Assembly (NCBI RefSeq): GCF_000306785.1
Contig: NC_017955.1
Location: 5,394,001 to 5,458,000, forward strand
Length of the DNA: 64,000 nucleotides
Direction: 5' to 3'
From: Modestobacter italicus
GTDB lineage: Bacteria > Actinomycetota > Actinomycetes > Mycobacteriales > Geodermatophilaceae
Shown here: in pieces, positions 23,623 through 32,204 of the stretch
How the letters are laid out: each line of letters opens with the position of its first letter
Numbering within the stretch: position 1 is the stretch's first letter
Position numbers and translations under genes: made by a program
Notes under the pieces: model-generated
What the model was told of the DNA's origin: nothing
Database searches by the model: none
Seen by the model: only the letters and a program-made list of their open reading frames with translations

Positions 23623-25192
23623 GCTCGGGGCTGCGCTGCTGCAGCGAGCGCAGGTCCCACTTGTCCATGAACAGCGCCAGCAGCTCGCCGTCCTCGCGCT
23701 CGAGCACCTCGACCCCGCGGGCCGCGGCCACCGCCGGGGCCGACGCCGCGTCGGTGCGGACGGCGATCGTGTACGACAACCGGTCCAGCTCCACCGGCGC
23801 GCCGAACTCGGACTCCATCCGGTGCTGGGCGACCTCGAACTGCATCGGGCCGACGACGGCGAGCACCGGCGCCTGGTCGCCGCGGCGGTCCGAGCGCAGC
23901 ACCTGGGCCACGCCCTCGGAGTCCAACTGGCCGATGCCGCGGCGGAACTGCTTGAACTTGGCGGTGTCCTTGCCGCGCATCACCGCGAAGTACTCCGGGG
24001 CGAAGGTGGTCAGCGGCGGGAACTGCACCTTGGCGTCGACGTAGAGGGTGTCGCCGACCGACAGCGCGTTGGCGTTGACCAGGCCGACGACGTCACCGGG
24101 GTAGGCGACGTCGACGCTCTCCCGCTCGCGGCCGAACACGTGCTGGGCGTACTTGGTGGCGAACGGGCGGCCGGTGGTGGCGTGCGTGACGACCATGCCG
24201 CGCTCGAACACCCCGGAGCAGATCCGGATGTAGGCCAGCCGGTCGCGGTGCGCGGCGTCCATGCCGGACTGGACCTTGAAGACGAACGCGCTGAACGGGT
24301 CGTCGAGCTTGCGCACCGCGCCGTCGGCGTCCGGCCGGCCGGACGGCGGGGGCGCGAGGTCCACCAGCACGTCGAGCAGCGCACCGACGCCGAAGTTGGA
24401 CACCGCCGAGGCGAAGATGACCGGCGTCGTCTCCCCGGCCAGGAAGCGCTCCTGGTCGTGGTCGGCCTCGGTGGCGTCGAGCAGCTCGCCCTCCTCCACC
24501 GCGCGGGTCCAGTCGACGCCCTCGCGGGCCTCGGCCGCCGCGGCGGTGAGCACCTCCTCGGGGGCGATCGTCGCGCCGCCCGCGGTGCGGGTGAACCGGT
24601 GGTAGCTGCCGTCGCGGCGGTCGAGCACGCCGCGGAAGTCACCGGCGATGCCGACCGGCCAGGTGAGCGGGGTGGGCACCAGGCCGGTGCGCTCGCTCAC
24701 CTCGTCCATCAGCTCGAGGGCGTCCTTGCCCGGCCGGTCCCACTTGTTGACCACGGTGATCACCGGGATGCCGCGGTGCCGGCAGACCGCGAACAGCTTC
24801 ATGGTCTGCGCCTCGAGGCCCTTGGCGGCGTCGATCAGCATCACCGCGGCGTCGACGGCGGTGAGCACCCGGTAGGTGTCCTCGGAGAAGTCCGCGTGCC
24901 CCGGGGTGTCCAGCAGGTTCACCACCGCGTCGCGGTACTCGAACTGCAGCGCCGCGGAGGTGATGGAGATGCCGCGGGCCTTCTCCATGTCCATCCAGTC
25001 CGACACCGTGCCGCGCCGGCCGGCCTTGCCGTGCACCGCGCCGGCCGAGCCGATCACCCGGGCGTGCAGCGCGAGGGCCTCGGTGAGCGTGGACTTGCCC
25101 GCGTCGGGGTGGCTGATGACGGCGAAGGTGCGCCGACGCGCTGCCTGGGGGAGCACCTCGGCCGCGGCGGCGGCGATCGACGGGCTGCTCAT
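23588..25192 (-). CDS. prfC: peptide chain release factor 3
   Basis: A 534-residue translational GTPase that recycles RF1/RF2 from the ribosome. G1 SHPDAGKSTLTEAL, G2 GISITSAALQFEY, G3 DTPGHADFSEDTYR, G4 NKWDRPGKD and G5 SAVSNFGVGAL are all present, followed by domains II (FVFKVQSGMDAAHRDRLAY) and III (VVGPMQFEVAQHRMESEFGAP). The ATG at 25192 is preceded by GAGGAG; the open frame extending to 25384 is not credible. Stands alone. Confidence 0.93.
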   Translation of the reverse strand: MSSPSIAAAAAEVLPQAARRRTFAVISHPDAGKSTLTEALALHARVIGSAGAVHGKAGRRGTVSDWMDMEKARGISITSAALQFEYRDAVVNLLDTPGHADFSEDTYRVLTAVDAAVMLIDAAKGLEAQTMKLFAVCRHRGIPVITVVNKWDRPGKDALELMDEVSERTGLVPTPLTWPVGIAGDFRGVLDRRDGSYHRFTRTAGGATIAPEEVLTAAAAEAREGVDWTRAVEEGELLDATEADHDQERFLAGETTPVIFASAVSNFGVGALLDVLVDLAPPPSGRPDADGAVRKLDDPFSAFVFKVQSGMDAAHRDRLAYIRICSGVFERGMVVTHATTGRPFATKYAQHVFGRERESVDVAYPGDVVGLVNANALSVGDTLYVDAKVQFPPLTTFAPEYFAVMRGKDTAKFKQFRRGIGQLDSEGVAQVLRSDRRGDQAPVLAVVGPMQFEVAQHRMESEFGAPVELDRLSYTIAVRTDAASAPAVAAARGVEVLEREDGELLALFMDKWDLRSLQQRSPELTLEPLVAAQL

Positions 25193-25253
25193 GGACGTGC
25201 GAGGTCTCCTCGGGTGGAACGGGGTGTACCCCCGACTGTACGGCGGTCGGCGG

Positions 25254-26438
25254 TCAGAAGTAGTCGAGCAGCTGCGCCTGGGGACCGCTGGCCAGCAGGT
25301 CCAGCGCTGCCGGGTCGCCGGTCCCGCCCACCAACCCGGCCTGGGCCACCGACCGGCCGGTGCCCGCCCCGCCGTAGAGGACACCGAAGCCGCGGACGTC
25401 GAGCGCCAGGTCAGGCTCCCGCGCCGCCCGGGTGAGCGTCCCGGCGCCGTCGGCCACGGTGAGCTCCCAGGCGCCGGCGTTCCACAGTGCCAGGGCGTCG
25501 TCGAGCCGGAACGCCACCCGCCCGCGCACGTGCGCCGGCCAGCCGCGGGTCTCCACCGCCCGGACGACGTCGACCGGGCGGAGCATCCAGACCTGGCCCG
25601 AGTGCTCGGCCCGCTCCAGCGGCAGGACCACCGAGAACGGGTCCCCGGCCAGCAGCGGCACCCGCACGGTGCGGGTGACCGTCCGCCAGCCGGCGAGCAC
25701 GCCGACCAGCGCCCGCGCGGTCGGTGCGTCGCGGGCCAGCAGCGTGGTCACGTCCAGCCGGGCGTCCGGGCCGTAGCCGCGGCCCCGGCCGAACAGCAGC
25801 GCACCGGTGAGCTCGCCGTCGACCTCGGCCAGCGTGACGGCGTCGACGCCGCGGGGCAGCGGGGTGTCCGGCGGCTGCAGGTCGAAGAAGCCGCCGCGGC
25901 GGGTCAGCAGCCCGTCGCGGGTGCGGGCGACCTGCTCGTACAGGTCGGTGACCAGCGGCAGGTCCGCGGCGTCCCCCGGGCGCAGCGCCACCGCGCCGGT
26001 GTCCCGCGGCCGGGGCAGCCCGGCGACGTCCAGCGAGACGGCGCCGAGCACCCCGGCCACCTCCCAGCCGGCGGACCGGTAGACGTCGGAGACCGTCGGG
26101 TACAGCGCGCTGACCGCCGCACCGCGCTCGCGGGCGTGCGCGAGCAGCGTGCCCAGCATCGCCCGGGCCACGCCGCCGCCCCGGCTCTCCGGGCGGACCG
26201 CGACGCCGCTGACCCCGGCGGAGACCACCCGCCGGCCGCCCCACCAGTGCTCGTGCGGCAGCTCGGTGATCTTGCCGACGAGCCGGCCGGCGTCGTCGAA
26301 GGCGCCGAACCGGACGACGCCGTCGACCTCCCGCAGCGCCGAGGGCGGCGGCTCGTCGGGCCCGCCGAAGGCCAGCCGGCCCAGCGACCAGGCGGCCGGC
26401 AGCTCCTCGGTGGTCAGCGGGCGCACGGTGGAGCTCAC
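25254..26438 (-). CDS. Eis-like GNAT N-acetyltransferase
   Basis: A 394-residue protein with a GNAT domain (acetyl-CoA loop VSGVAVRPESRGGGVARAML near residue 85), a second degenerate GNAT half, and a C-terminal SCP2-like domain (ELTVADGAGTLTR). It ends in Phe (QLLDYF), the terminal carboxylate used as a catalytic base in Mycobacterium Eis. Eis proteins multi-acetylate aminoglycosides and other amines, so it may acetylate small amines or polyamines. GTG 26438 overlaps the upstream MFS stop by 4 bases, making a two-gene export/acetylation unit. Confidence 0.85.
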   Translation of the reverse strand: MSSTVRPLTTEELPAAWSLGRLAFGGPDEPPPSALREVDGVVRFGAFDDAGRLVGKITELPHEHWWGGRRVVSAGVSGVAVRPESRGGGVARAMLGTLLAHARERGAAVSALYPTVSDVYRSAGWEVAGVLGAVSLDVAGLPRPRDTGAVALRPGDAADLPLVTDLYEQVARTRDGLLTRRGGFFDLQPPDTPLPRGVDAVTLAEVDGELTGALLFGRGRGYGPDARLDVTTLLARDAPTARALVGVLAGWRTVTRTVRVPLLAGDPFSVVLPLERAEHSGQVWMLRPVDVVRAVETRGWPAHVRGRVAFRLDDALALWNAGAWELTVADGAGTLTRAAREPDLALDVRGFGVLYGGAGTGRSVAQAGLVGGTGDPAALDLLASGPQAQLLDYF

Positions 26439-27673
26439 GGCGTCACCCCCGCGGCGACCTCGGTCCGGACGTCGGTCCGGCGGAGCACCAGCCAGGCCGC
26501 GACGGCGAACAGCCCGGCGACGGCGGCGCCCAGCGCGGGCACCGCGAACGCGGACTCGGCGCCCCACGCGTCGACCGCCGTCCCGGCCAGCGCGGAGCCG
26601 GCGGTGACCCCGACGGTGAGCCCGGTCGAGGTCCAGGTCAGCCCCTCGGTCAGGCCGGCGCGCGGCACCCGCGCCTCCACCAGGCTCATCCCCGCGACCA
26701 GCACCGGGGCGATGGTCAGCCCGGCCAGGAACGCGAGGGCGACCAGGGCCGGCAGCGAGCCGACCAGGTGCAGCGACTGCGCGGCGACGGCGAACAGCAG
26801 CGCGGTGCCCACGAAGCGGCCGACGAGCGTGCCCGGTACCCGGGCGATGCCGTAGACCAGGCCGGCCACCAGGCTGCCGCCGGCGTAGGCCGACAGCGCG
26901 ACCCCGGCGGCGACGCCGTGGCCCTCCGCCTCGGCGAAGCCGACGACCACGACGTCCATCGCGCCGAACACCGTGCCGACCGCCAGGTAGGTGACCGCGA
27001 TCCCGATCAGCCCGGGGGTGAGCACCCGGACCCGGGTCCGCGGCTCACCGGCCACCCGGGGGGTCACCGGCGGCGCGGTCTCCTCCAGCCGGGAGAGCGC
27101 CAGCGCGCCGGCCACGCCGAGCAGCAGCCCGGTGAGGAAGCCGACCGGCGGCGCGATCAGGGCGGCCAGGAAGGTGACCAGCGGCGGCGCCATGACGAAC
27201 ACCACCTCGTCGGCGACCGACTCGAACGCGAACGCCGTCTGCCGCTGCCCCGCGTCGGGCAGCGCGTGCGCCCACCGGCTGCGGACCACCGAGCCCACGT
27301 TGGCGCCGCTGACCCCGCTGAGCGCGGCGAGGGCGAACCAGGTCCAGTGCGGGGCGTCGGCGAGGACGACGGTGACGAACGCCAGCCCGAACACCAGGTA
27401 GAGCAGCGCGGTGCCGCGCAGCACCCGGCTCTGGCCCACCCGGTCCATCGCCCGGGCCCACTGCGGGCTGCCGACCGCGAAGGAGAGGGAGAGGGTCCCG
27501 GCGACGGCGCCGGCCAGCGCGTAGCTGCCGGTCTCGCCCTCCACGAGCAGCACCGAGCCGAGGCCGACGGTGGCCATCGGCACGCGGGCGACCAGCCCGG
27601 TGAGGGAGAACGCCCGGGTGCCGGGGACGGCGAACAGGTCGAGGTACGGGGTGAGGACGGTGCGGGGTGACAC
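26435..27673 (-). CDS. MFS transporter
   Basis: A 412-residue major facilitator with about twelve hydrophobic helices and an N-terminal motif-A-like loop GSPQWARAMDRVGQSRVLRG. The closest general type is a drug/proton antiporter (DHA1-like); substrate cannot be read. GTG 27673 gives MSPRTVLTPYLDLFAVPGTRA, a common start in actinobacterial relatives; the very long upstream open frame is antisense of moaA. Translationally coupled to the Eis-like gene. Confidence 0.85.
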   Translation of the reverse strand: MSPRTVLTPYLDLFAVPGTRAFSLTGLVARVPMATVGLGSVLLVEGETGSYALAGAVAGTLSLSFAVGSPQWARAMDRVGQSRVLRGTALLYLVFGLAFVTVVLADAPHWTWFALAALSGVSGANVGSVVRSRWAHALPDAGQRQTAFAFESVADEVVFVMAPPLVTFLAALIAPPVGFLTGLLLGVAGALALSRLEETAPPVTPRVAGEPRTRVRVLTPGLIGIAVTYLAVGTVFGAMDVVVVGFAEAEGHGVAAGVALSAYAGGSLVAGLVYGIARVPGTLVGRFVGTALLFAVAAQSLHLVGSLPALVALAFLAGLTIAPVLVAGMSLVEARVPRAGLTEGLTWTSTGLTVGVTAGSALAGTAVDAWGAESAFAVPALGAAVAGLFAVAAWLVLRRTDVRTEVAAGVTP

Positions 27674-27891
27674 AGCTGCTCTCGCGCTTCCTGGCCACAG
27701 GCGAGTGCGGGGGTGCCCGCCGGACCCTCGGGTGGCACGGCGACCGTAACAGCCAGGTGCGACCGCGCCACGGGCTTTCCGGTGCTGGACGCGCCTCCGC
27801 CGGCGCGGAACCCTGCACCGCTCCCGGCCGCATCTGCGGAGCGGCGTCGGGAGCCGTTGCCTCGACCAGCGGCACGGCCGGTCCGGACGAC

Positions 27892-27897
27892 TAGATT
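27892..27897 (+). promoter_or_regulatory. -10 element of a leaderless moaA message
   Basis: TAGATT ends 7 bases before the moaA GTG, placing the expected transcription start on the start codon. No clear -35 is visible. No ribosome site is present, which is consistent with leaderless translation. Confidence 0.45.
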
Positions 27898-27904
27898 CGG
27901 AGCG

Positions 27905-28963
27905 GTGACGACCCCCAGCCCCCTGCCCGACCCGCGGGTCCGCCCGCAGGTGGTCGCGGGCAACCCCGGTTCCGGTGGCCTGGTCGACCGGCACGGCCGC
28001 GTCGCGACCGACCTCCGGGTGTCGCTGACCGACCGCTGCAACCTCCGCTGCACCTACTGCATGCCGCCCGAGGGGCTGCAGTGGCTGCCGAAGGTCGAGC
28101 AGCTCACCGACGAGGAGGTCGTCCGGCTGGTCCGGATCGGCGTCGAGCACCTCGGCATCCGCGAGGTCCGGTTCACCGGCGGCGAGCCGCTGCTGCGCCC
28201 CGGCCTGCCCGGCATCGTGGCCGCCACCACCGCGCTGCGGCCCCGGCCGGAGGTGTCGCTGACCACCAACGCCGTCGGGCTCTCCCGGATGGCGCCCGCG
28301 CTCGCCGCGGCCGGGCTGGACCGGATCAACGTCAGCCTGGACACCCTGGACCGCGAGCGGTTCAAGCAGCTCACCTACCGGGACCGGCTGCCCGACGTGC
28401 TCGCCGGGCTCAAGGCCGCCAAGGACGCCGGGCTGACCCCGGTGAAGATCAACACGGTGCTGCTGCGCGGCATCAACGAGGACGACGCCGTCCCGCTGCT
28501 GGAGTACTGCCTCGAGCACGGCTACGAGCTGCGCTTCATCGAGCAGATGCCGCTGGACGCCCACCACGCCTGGACCCGCGGCGAGATGGTCACCGCCGAG
28601 GACATCCTGGCGAAGCTGACCGCCGCGCACACCCTGGTGCCCGACGTCGAGGAGCGCGGCGCCGCCCCCGCCGAGCGCTGGCTGGTCGACGGCACCGGGC
28701 TGACCGTCGGGGTGATCGCCTCGGTGACCCGCTCGTTCTGCGGCGCCTGCGACCGGACCCGGCTGACCGCCGACGGCCAGATCCGCAACTGCCTGTTCGC
28801 CCGCGAGGAGTCCGACCTGCGCACCGCCCTGCGCGAGGGCGCCGACGACCAGGAGATCGCCGACCGCTGGCGGATCGCCACGCTGTCCAAGCTCCCCGGG
28901 CACGGGATCGACGACCCCAGCTTCCTGCAGCCGTCGCGTCCGATGTCCGCGATCGGCGGCTGA
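27905..28963 (+). CDS. moaA: GTP 3',8-cyclase MoaA
   Basis: A 352-residue radical SAM enzyme for the first step of molybdopterin synthesis. The SAM cluster is CNLRCTYCMPPEGL; FTGGEPLLRPG and NVSLDTLDRERF follow; the C-terminal second 4Fe-4S cluster is SFCGACDRTRLTADGQIRNCLF; the product ends in GG as required in MoaA. GTG 27905 has no good ribosome site but sits just behind a -10. The next gene moaD begins 2 bases after its stop. Confidence 0.95.
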   Translation: MTTPSPLPDPRVRPQVVAGNPGSGGLVDRHGRVATDLRVSLTDRCNLRCTYCMPPEGLQWLPKVEQLTDEEVVRLVRIGVEHLGIREVRFTGGEPLLRPGLPGIVAATTALRPRPEVSLTTNAVGLSRMAPALAAAGLDRINVSLDTLDRERFKQLTYRDRLPDVLAGLKAAKDAGLTPVKINTVLLRGINEDDAVPLLEYCLEHGYELRFIEQMPLDAHHAWTRGEMVTAEDILAKLTAAHTLVPDVEERGAAPAERWLVDGTGLTVGVIASVTRSFCGACDRTRLTADGQIRNCLFAREESDLRTALREGADDQEIADRWRIATLSKLPGHGIDDPSFLQPSRPMSAIGG

Positions 28964-28965
28964 GC

Positions 28966-29205
28966 GTGGTCACCGTCCGCTACTTCGCGGGGGCGCGGGC
29001 CGCGGTGGGCGTCGACACCGAGACCCGGGAGGCCGGCAGCCTCGACGAGCTGGTCGGCCAGATCGTCGACGCGCACGGCGAGCGGCTGGAGCGGGTGCTC
29101 ACCGCCTGCTCGTTCCTGGTCGACGGAACCAGCACCCGCGACCGCGCGTTGGTGCTGGCGCCCGGCGCGGTCGTCGACGTACTACCGCCCTTTGCCGGCG
29201 GATGA
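28966..29205 (+). CDS. moaD: molybdopterin synthase sulfur carrier subunit MoaD
   Basis: A 79-residue ubiquitin-fold protein with the diagnostic C-terminal Gly-Gly (DVLPPFAGG) that is thiocarboxylated and delivers sulfur with MoaE to form molybdopterin. The N-terminus VTVRYFAGARAAVGV is typical. Starts at GTG 28966, 2 bases after moaA. Its partner moaE lies 2 kb away on the opposite strand. Confidence 0.9.
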   Translation: MVTVRYFAGARAAVGVDTETREAGSLDELVGQIVDAHGERLERVLTACSFLVDGTSTRDRALVLAPGAVVDVLPPFAGG

Positions 29206-29215
29206 GGAGGGCGAG

Positions 29216-29407
29216 ATGAGCCTGTTCGGGAAGGCCAAGGCCAAGGCGGAGGAGCTGCTCGGTCACGCCGAGGAGGTCTACGGCCAGTCGCACGGCGACG
29301 CCGCGGCGACGCTGGACGGCGAGGCCCGCCGGCTGGAGGGCGAGGCCGAGGAGGAGCAGGGCGAGGGCACCGACCGCCGCGACGACGGGCTGGCCGGCGC
29401 CCGCTGA
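29216..29407 (+). CDS. small charged CsbD-like protein
   Basis: A 63-residue hydrophilic, probably helical protein: MSLFGKAKAKAEELLGHAEE then GDAAATLDGEARRLEGEAEE. The Lys/Ala/Glu heptad-like pattern recalls CsbD-type stress proteins, but the match is weak. ATG 29216 has GAGGAGG 7 bases upstream. It follows moaD by 10 bases and may be carried on the moa transcript, though a functional link is unlikely. Confidence 0.65.
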   Translation: MSLFGKAKAKAEELLGHAEEVYGQSHGDAAATLDGEARRLEGEAEEEQGEGTDRRDDGLAGAR

Positions 29408-29435
29408 GCGCACCGGCTGACGCGCCGGCGCTCAG
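29404..29435. terminator. bidirectional stem-loop overlapping two stop codons
   Basis: CTGAGCG (29404-29410) pairs with CGCTCAG (29429-29435), and CCGGC (29413-29417) with GCCGG (29424-29428), leaving a two-base bulge and a six-base loop. Both convergent stop codons lie in the stem. Confidence 0.6.
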
Positions 29436-31024
29436 CCCTGCGGCAGCAGCCGGATCGCGACGAGGGCGACGTCGTCCTCGGGGCGGCCGTGCACCAGCCG
29501 GTCCACGAGCTCGTCGCACAGCTCGGGCAGCGGCCGCGCGCCCAGCGCGGCCGCTGCCTCCCGCAGCCTCGCCATGCCCTCGTCGAGGTCGCCGCCGCGC
29601 CGCTCGATGAGCCCGTCGGTGAAGAGCAGCACCGTCGTCCCGCGGTCGAGCACGACCACCGACTCGCCGCGCGGCGTGGCCGGGTCGACCCCGAGCATCA
29701 GCTCGCCCCGCCACTCGGCGAGCGCGGCCAGCGACCCGTCGGGGTGGATGACCAGCGGTGGCAGGTGCCCGGCGTTGCTCCAGCGCATCCGGGTGACGCC
29801 CCGGCTGCGCTCCTCGGCGGTCTGCTCGAGCCGGGCGACCGCCGCGGTGGCGTAGGTGCCCACCCGGAGCTGGGCCATCGCGGCGTCCAGCCCGCGGAGC
29901 ACCTCGGCCGGCCCGCCGTCGCTGTAGCTGGCGATGCCCCGCAGCAGCGACCGCAGCTGCCCCATCGCCGCGGCCGCGGCGGTGTCGTGACCGACGACGT
30001 CGCCGATCACCAGCATCGTCGCGCCCGAGGGCTGGTTGAACGCGTCGTACCAGTCACCGCCGACGCGGGCCGCCTCCGCCGCGGGCAGGTACCGCACCAC
30101 GACCTCGGCGTGGTCGTGCACGAACGCGTCGGTCAGCAGGCTGCGCTGCAGCTCCTCGGCCAGCTGCACCTGCTGGCTGAACAGCCGGGCGTTGTCCAGC
30201 GCCAGCCCGGCCCGGTCGGCGATCTCCTGCGCGGTGGCCTGGTCGGCGCCGGTCAGCCGGCGGTCGCCGTCCAGGTACAGGGTGAGCGCGCCCAGCGTCC
30301 GGCCGCGGCCGCGCACCGGCAGGGTGACCGCGGACGTCGGGTCGAGCAGCCGGAGCAGCTCCCGGGCCTCGCCCTCCACCATCCCGGCGAGGACCTCGGA
30401 GGCGTCCGCGGCGACCGTCTCGCCCAGCAGGGCCCGCACCACCGGTGACGTCACCGGCATCGCCTCGAGCCGGACGGCGGCGTAGCGCTCGAGGAGGGCC
30501 CGGCGGGCGGGGGTGCCGTGCCACCAGCCGACGTCGGCCGGCCGGCCCTCGTCGTCGAGCACGGTGAGGACGCACCAGTCGGCCATCAGCGGGACGATCA
30601 GCCGCGGGATCCGGGCGGCCGCGGTCTCGACGTCCAGCGTGCCGGCCAGCTCGGCGGTGACCCGGGCGAGCATCGCCAGCCGCTCCACCGCAGCCCGGCG
30701 GTCGGTCACGTCGGTGAAGAACATCGCCAGCCCGCCGTCCTCGGGCACGGCGCGCACCTCGAACCACGCGTCCAGCGGGTGCGGGTAGAAACCCTCGACG
30801 GTGCACGGCCGGCCGGTGGCCACCGCCTCGCGGTAGGCGCGGCCGAACTCGTTGTCGACGTTGGCCGGGAACGCCGTCCAGTAGTCGGCGCCGACGAGCT
30901 GCTCGACGGTGTACCCGACGACCGCGGCCCCGGCCGGGTTGAGGTAGCTGACCCGCCAGTCGGCGTCGACCTTCAGCACCCCGATGGGCACGCTGTCGAG
31001 CGGGGACGGGGTGGACCCGGTCAT
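29432..31024 (-). CDS. PAS-GAF-SpoIIE protein phosphatase (PP2C-type)
   Basis: A 530-residue signalling phosphatase. A PAS domain (10-115; VLKVDADWRVSYLNPAGAAVVGY), a GAF domain (135-290; ISDRAGLAL-type end) and a SpoIIE/RsbU PP2C catalytic domain (305-528) follow in order. Metal-binding acids are in RVGGDWYDAF, VIGDVVGHD and FTDGLIERRGGDLDEG and HGRPEDDVALVAI. Such enzymes dephosphorylate STAS anti-sigma antagonists in response to sensed signals, turning on stress sigma factors. No transmembrane segment, so sensing is cytosolic. It lies alone; the STAS protein at 6362 is a possible but unproven substrate. Confidence 0.9.
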   Translation of the reverse strand: MTGSTPSPLDSVPIGVLKVDADWRVSYLNPAGAAVVGYTVEQLVGADYWTAFPANVDNEFGRAYREAVATGRPCTVEGFYPHPLDAWFEVRAVPEDGGLAMFFTDVTDRRAAVERLAMLARVTAELAGTLDVETAAARIPRLIVPLMADWCVLTVLDDEGRPADVGWWHGTPARRALLERYAAVRLEAMPVTSPVVRALLGETVAADASEVLAGMVEGEARELLRLLDPTSAVTLPVRGRGRTLGALTLYLDGDRRLTGADQATAQEIADRAGLALDNARLFSQQVQLAEELQRSLLTDAFVHDHAEVVVRYLPAAEAARVGGDWYDAFNQPSGATMLVIGDVVGHDTAAAAAMGQLRSLLRGIASYSDGGPAEVLRGLDAAMAQLRVGTYATAAVARLEQTAEERSRGVTRMRWSNAGHLPPLVIHPDGSLAALAEWRGELMLGVDPATPRGESVVVLDRGTTVLLFTDGLIERRGGDLDEGMARLREAAAALGARPLPELCDELVDRLVHGRPEDDVALVAIRLLPQG

Positions 31025-31140
31025 GGCGCTCCCTCGGGGTCCGCTGCCTGCGGCGTACCGGAGGAGCGCCCTCCCCGGGGTCTGGAGTCGAGCTCGTGCA
31101 GTCTACGGGAGGGGGACGTGCGCCTCGGCGAGGACGGCGG

Positions 31141-31560
31141 TCACGGGCAGGCCACCCACTCCTCCTGGCCGTCGGTGAACACCTGGCGCTTCCAGATCGG
31201 CAGCCGGGCCTTCACCTCGTCGACCAGCTCGGCGCAGGCGGCGAACGCCTGCCCGCGGTGGGCCGCGCTGACCGCGCAGGCCAGGGCGACGTCGCCGATG
31301 GCGAGCAGGCCCACCCGGTGAGAGACCGCGACCGAGGTGACCTCGGGGCGGGCGGCGAACTCGGCGGCGATCTCGGCGATCAGCTCCGGCGCGGTGGGGT
31401 GCCCGACGTACTCCAGCTCGGTGACCGACCGGCCGCCGTCGTGGTCCCGGACCACCCCGGCGAAGGAGACGACGGCGCCCGCCGCCTTGTCGGCGACGGC
31501 GGCCTCGTGCTCGGCGACCGACAGCGGCTCCTCGGTGACCCGGGCCAGCAGCGTGTCCAC
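31141..31560 (-). CDS. moaE: molybdopterin synthase catalytic subunit MoaE
   Basis: A 139-residue protein with the MoaE marks VVSFAGVVRDHDGG, SVAVSHRVGLLAIGD, AHRGQAFAACAELVDEVKARLP and the catalytic IWKRQ with lysine. It converts cyclic pyranopterin monophosphate to molybdopterin using MoaD thiocarboxylate. Starts at GTG 31560. Last gene of the minus-strand molybdenum run, 19 bases after the cytidylyltransferase-like gene. Confidence 0.93.
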   Translation of the reverse strand: MDTLLARVTEEPLSVAEHEAAVADKAAGAVVSFAGVVRDHDGGRSVTELEYVGHPTAPELIAEIAAEFAARPEVTSVAVSHRVGLLAIGDVALACAVSAAHRGQAFAACAELVDEVKARLPIWKRQVFTDGQEEWVACP

Positions 31561-31579
31561 GGCGCGACGGTACCCGCGC

Positions 31580-32152
31580 TCAGCCCGGCGGCACGTCGAG
31601 GTCGGTCGGGTCGGCCAGACCGGTGCAGTCGACCTCGAGGACGTCGTGCGCGGCCAGGTAGCGGCGGGCGCCCTCGTCGCCGGTCGCCGTCCCTGCCACC
31701 CCGGCCCAGTGCTCGCGGCCGAGCAGCACCGGGTGCCCGCGGACGCCGTCGTAGCTCGCCACGGCCAGCGCGTCGGGCGCCGCGTGCCCGGCCATCCGGG
31801 CCAGCGCCCCCGGGGTCATCCCCGGCATGTCCACCAGCTGCACCAGCGCCGCGTCGACCCGCCCCGGCCACCCGCGCAGCCCGTCCAGCCCGGTGCGCAG
31901 GCTCGACGCCATCCCGCTCGCCCAGTCGGGGTTGACCAGCACGGTCGCGCCGGCCAGGTCGGCGGTGCGCCAGACGTCGGCCGCCTGCGCGCCGAGGACG
32001 ACCAGCACCGGGTCGCAGACCGCGGCCGCCGTCCGGACCGCCCGCTCGACCAGCAGGCTGCCCTCGTACTCGACCAGCGCCTTGGGCATGCCGTACCGCC
32101 GTCCCCCGCCGGCGGCCAGCACCAGCCCCGCCACCGGCACGTCCGACGTCAC
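31580..32152 (-). CDS. MobA/MocA-like molybdenum cofactor nucleotidyltransferase
   Basis: A 190-residue NTP-transferase fold protein. The nucleotide-binding start is AGLVLAAGGGRRYGMPKALV; downstream NPDWASGMASSLRTGLDGL and QLVDMPGMTPGALARM match the MocA/CoxC-like CTP:molybdopterin cytidylyltransferase group more than MobA. It would form the cytosine dinucleotide cofactor used by xanthine-dehydrogenase-type enzymes, which is inference from subgroup. GTG 32152; a perfect 18-bp palindrome lies 29 bases upstream, in the gap after modC. Confidence 0.83.
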   Translation of the reverse strand: MTSDVPVAGLVLAAGGGRRYGMPKALVEYEGSLLVERAVRTAAAVCDPVLVVLGAQAADVWRTADLAGATVLVNPDWASGMASSLRTGLDGLRGWPGRVDAALVQLVDMPGMTPGALARMAGHAAPDALAVASYDGVRGHPVLLGREHWAGVAGTATGDEGARRYLAAHDVLEVDCTGLADPTDLDVPPG

Positions 32153-32180
32153 GCCGCCCACCCTGCCAGACCCCTCCGCA

Positions 32181-32198
32181 GGTTTCGGCGCCGAAACC
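32181..32198. promoter_or_regulatory. perfect 18-bp palindrome between modC and mocA-like gene
   Basis: GGTTTCGGCGCCGAAACC is fully self-complementary with no spacer. It sits 7 bases past the modC stop and 29 bases before the next gene start on the minus strand. As DNA it suits an operator; as RNA it would be a 7-bp hairpin with a GCGC loop. Confidence 0.65.
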
Positions 32199-32204
32199 GG
32201 GTCC

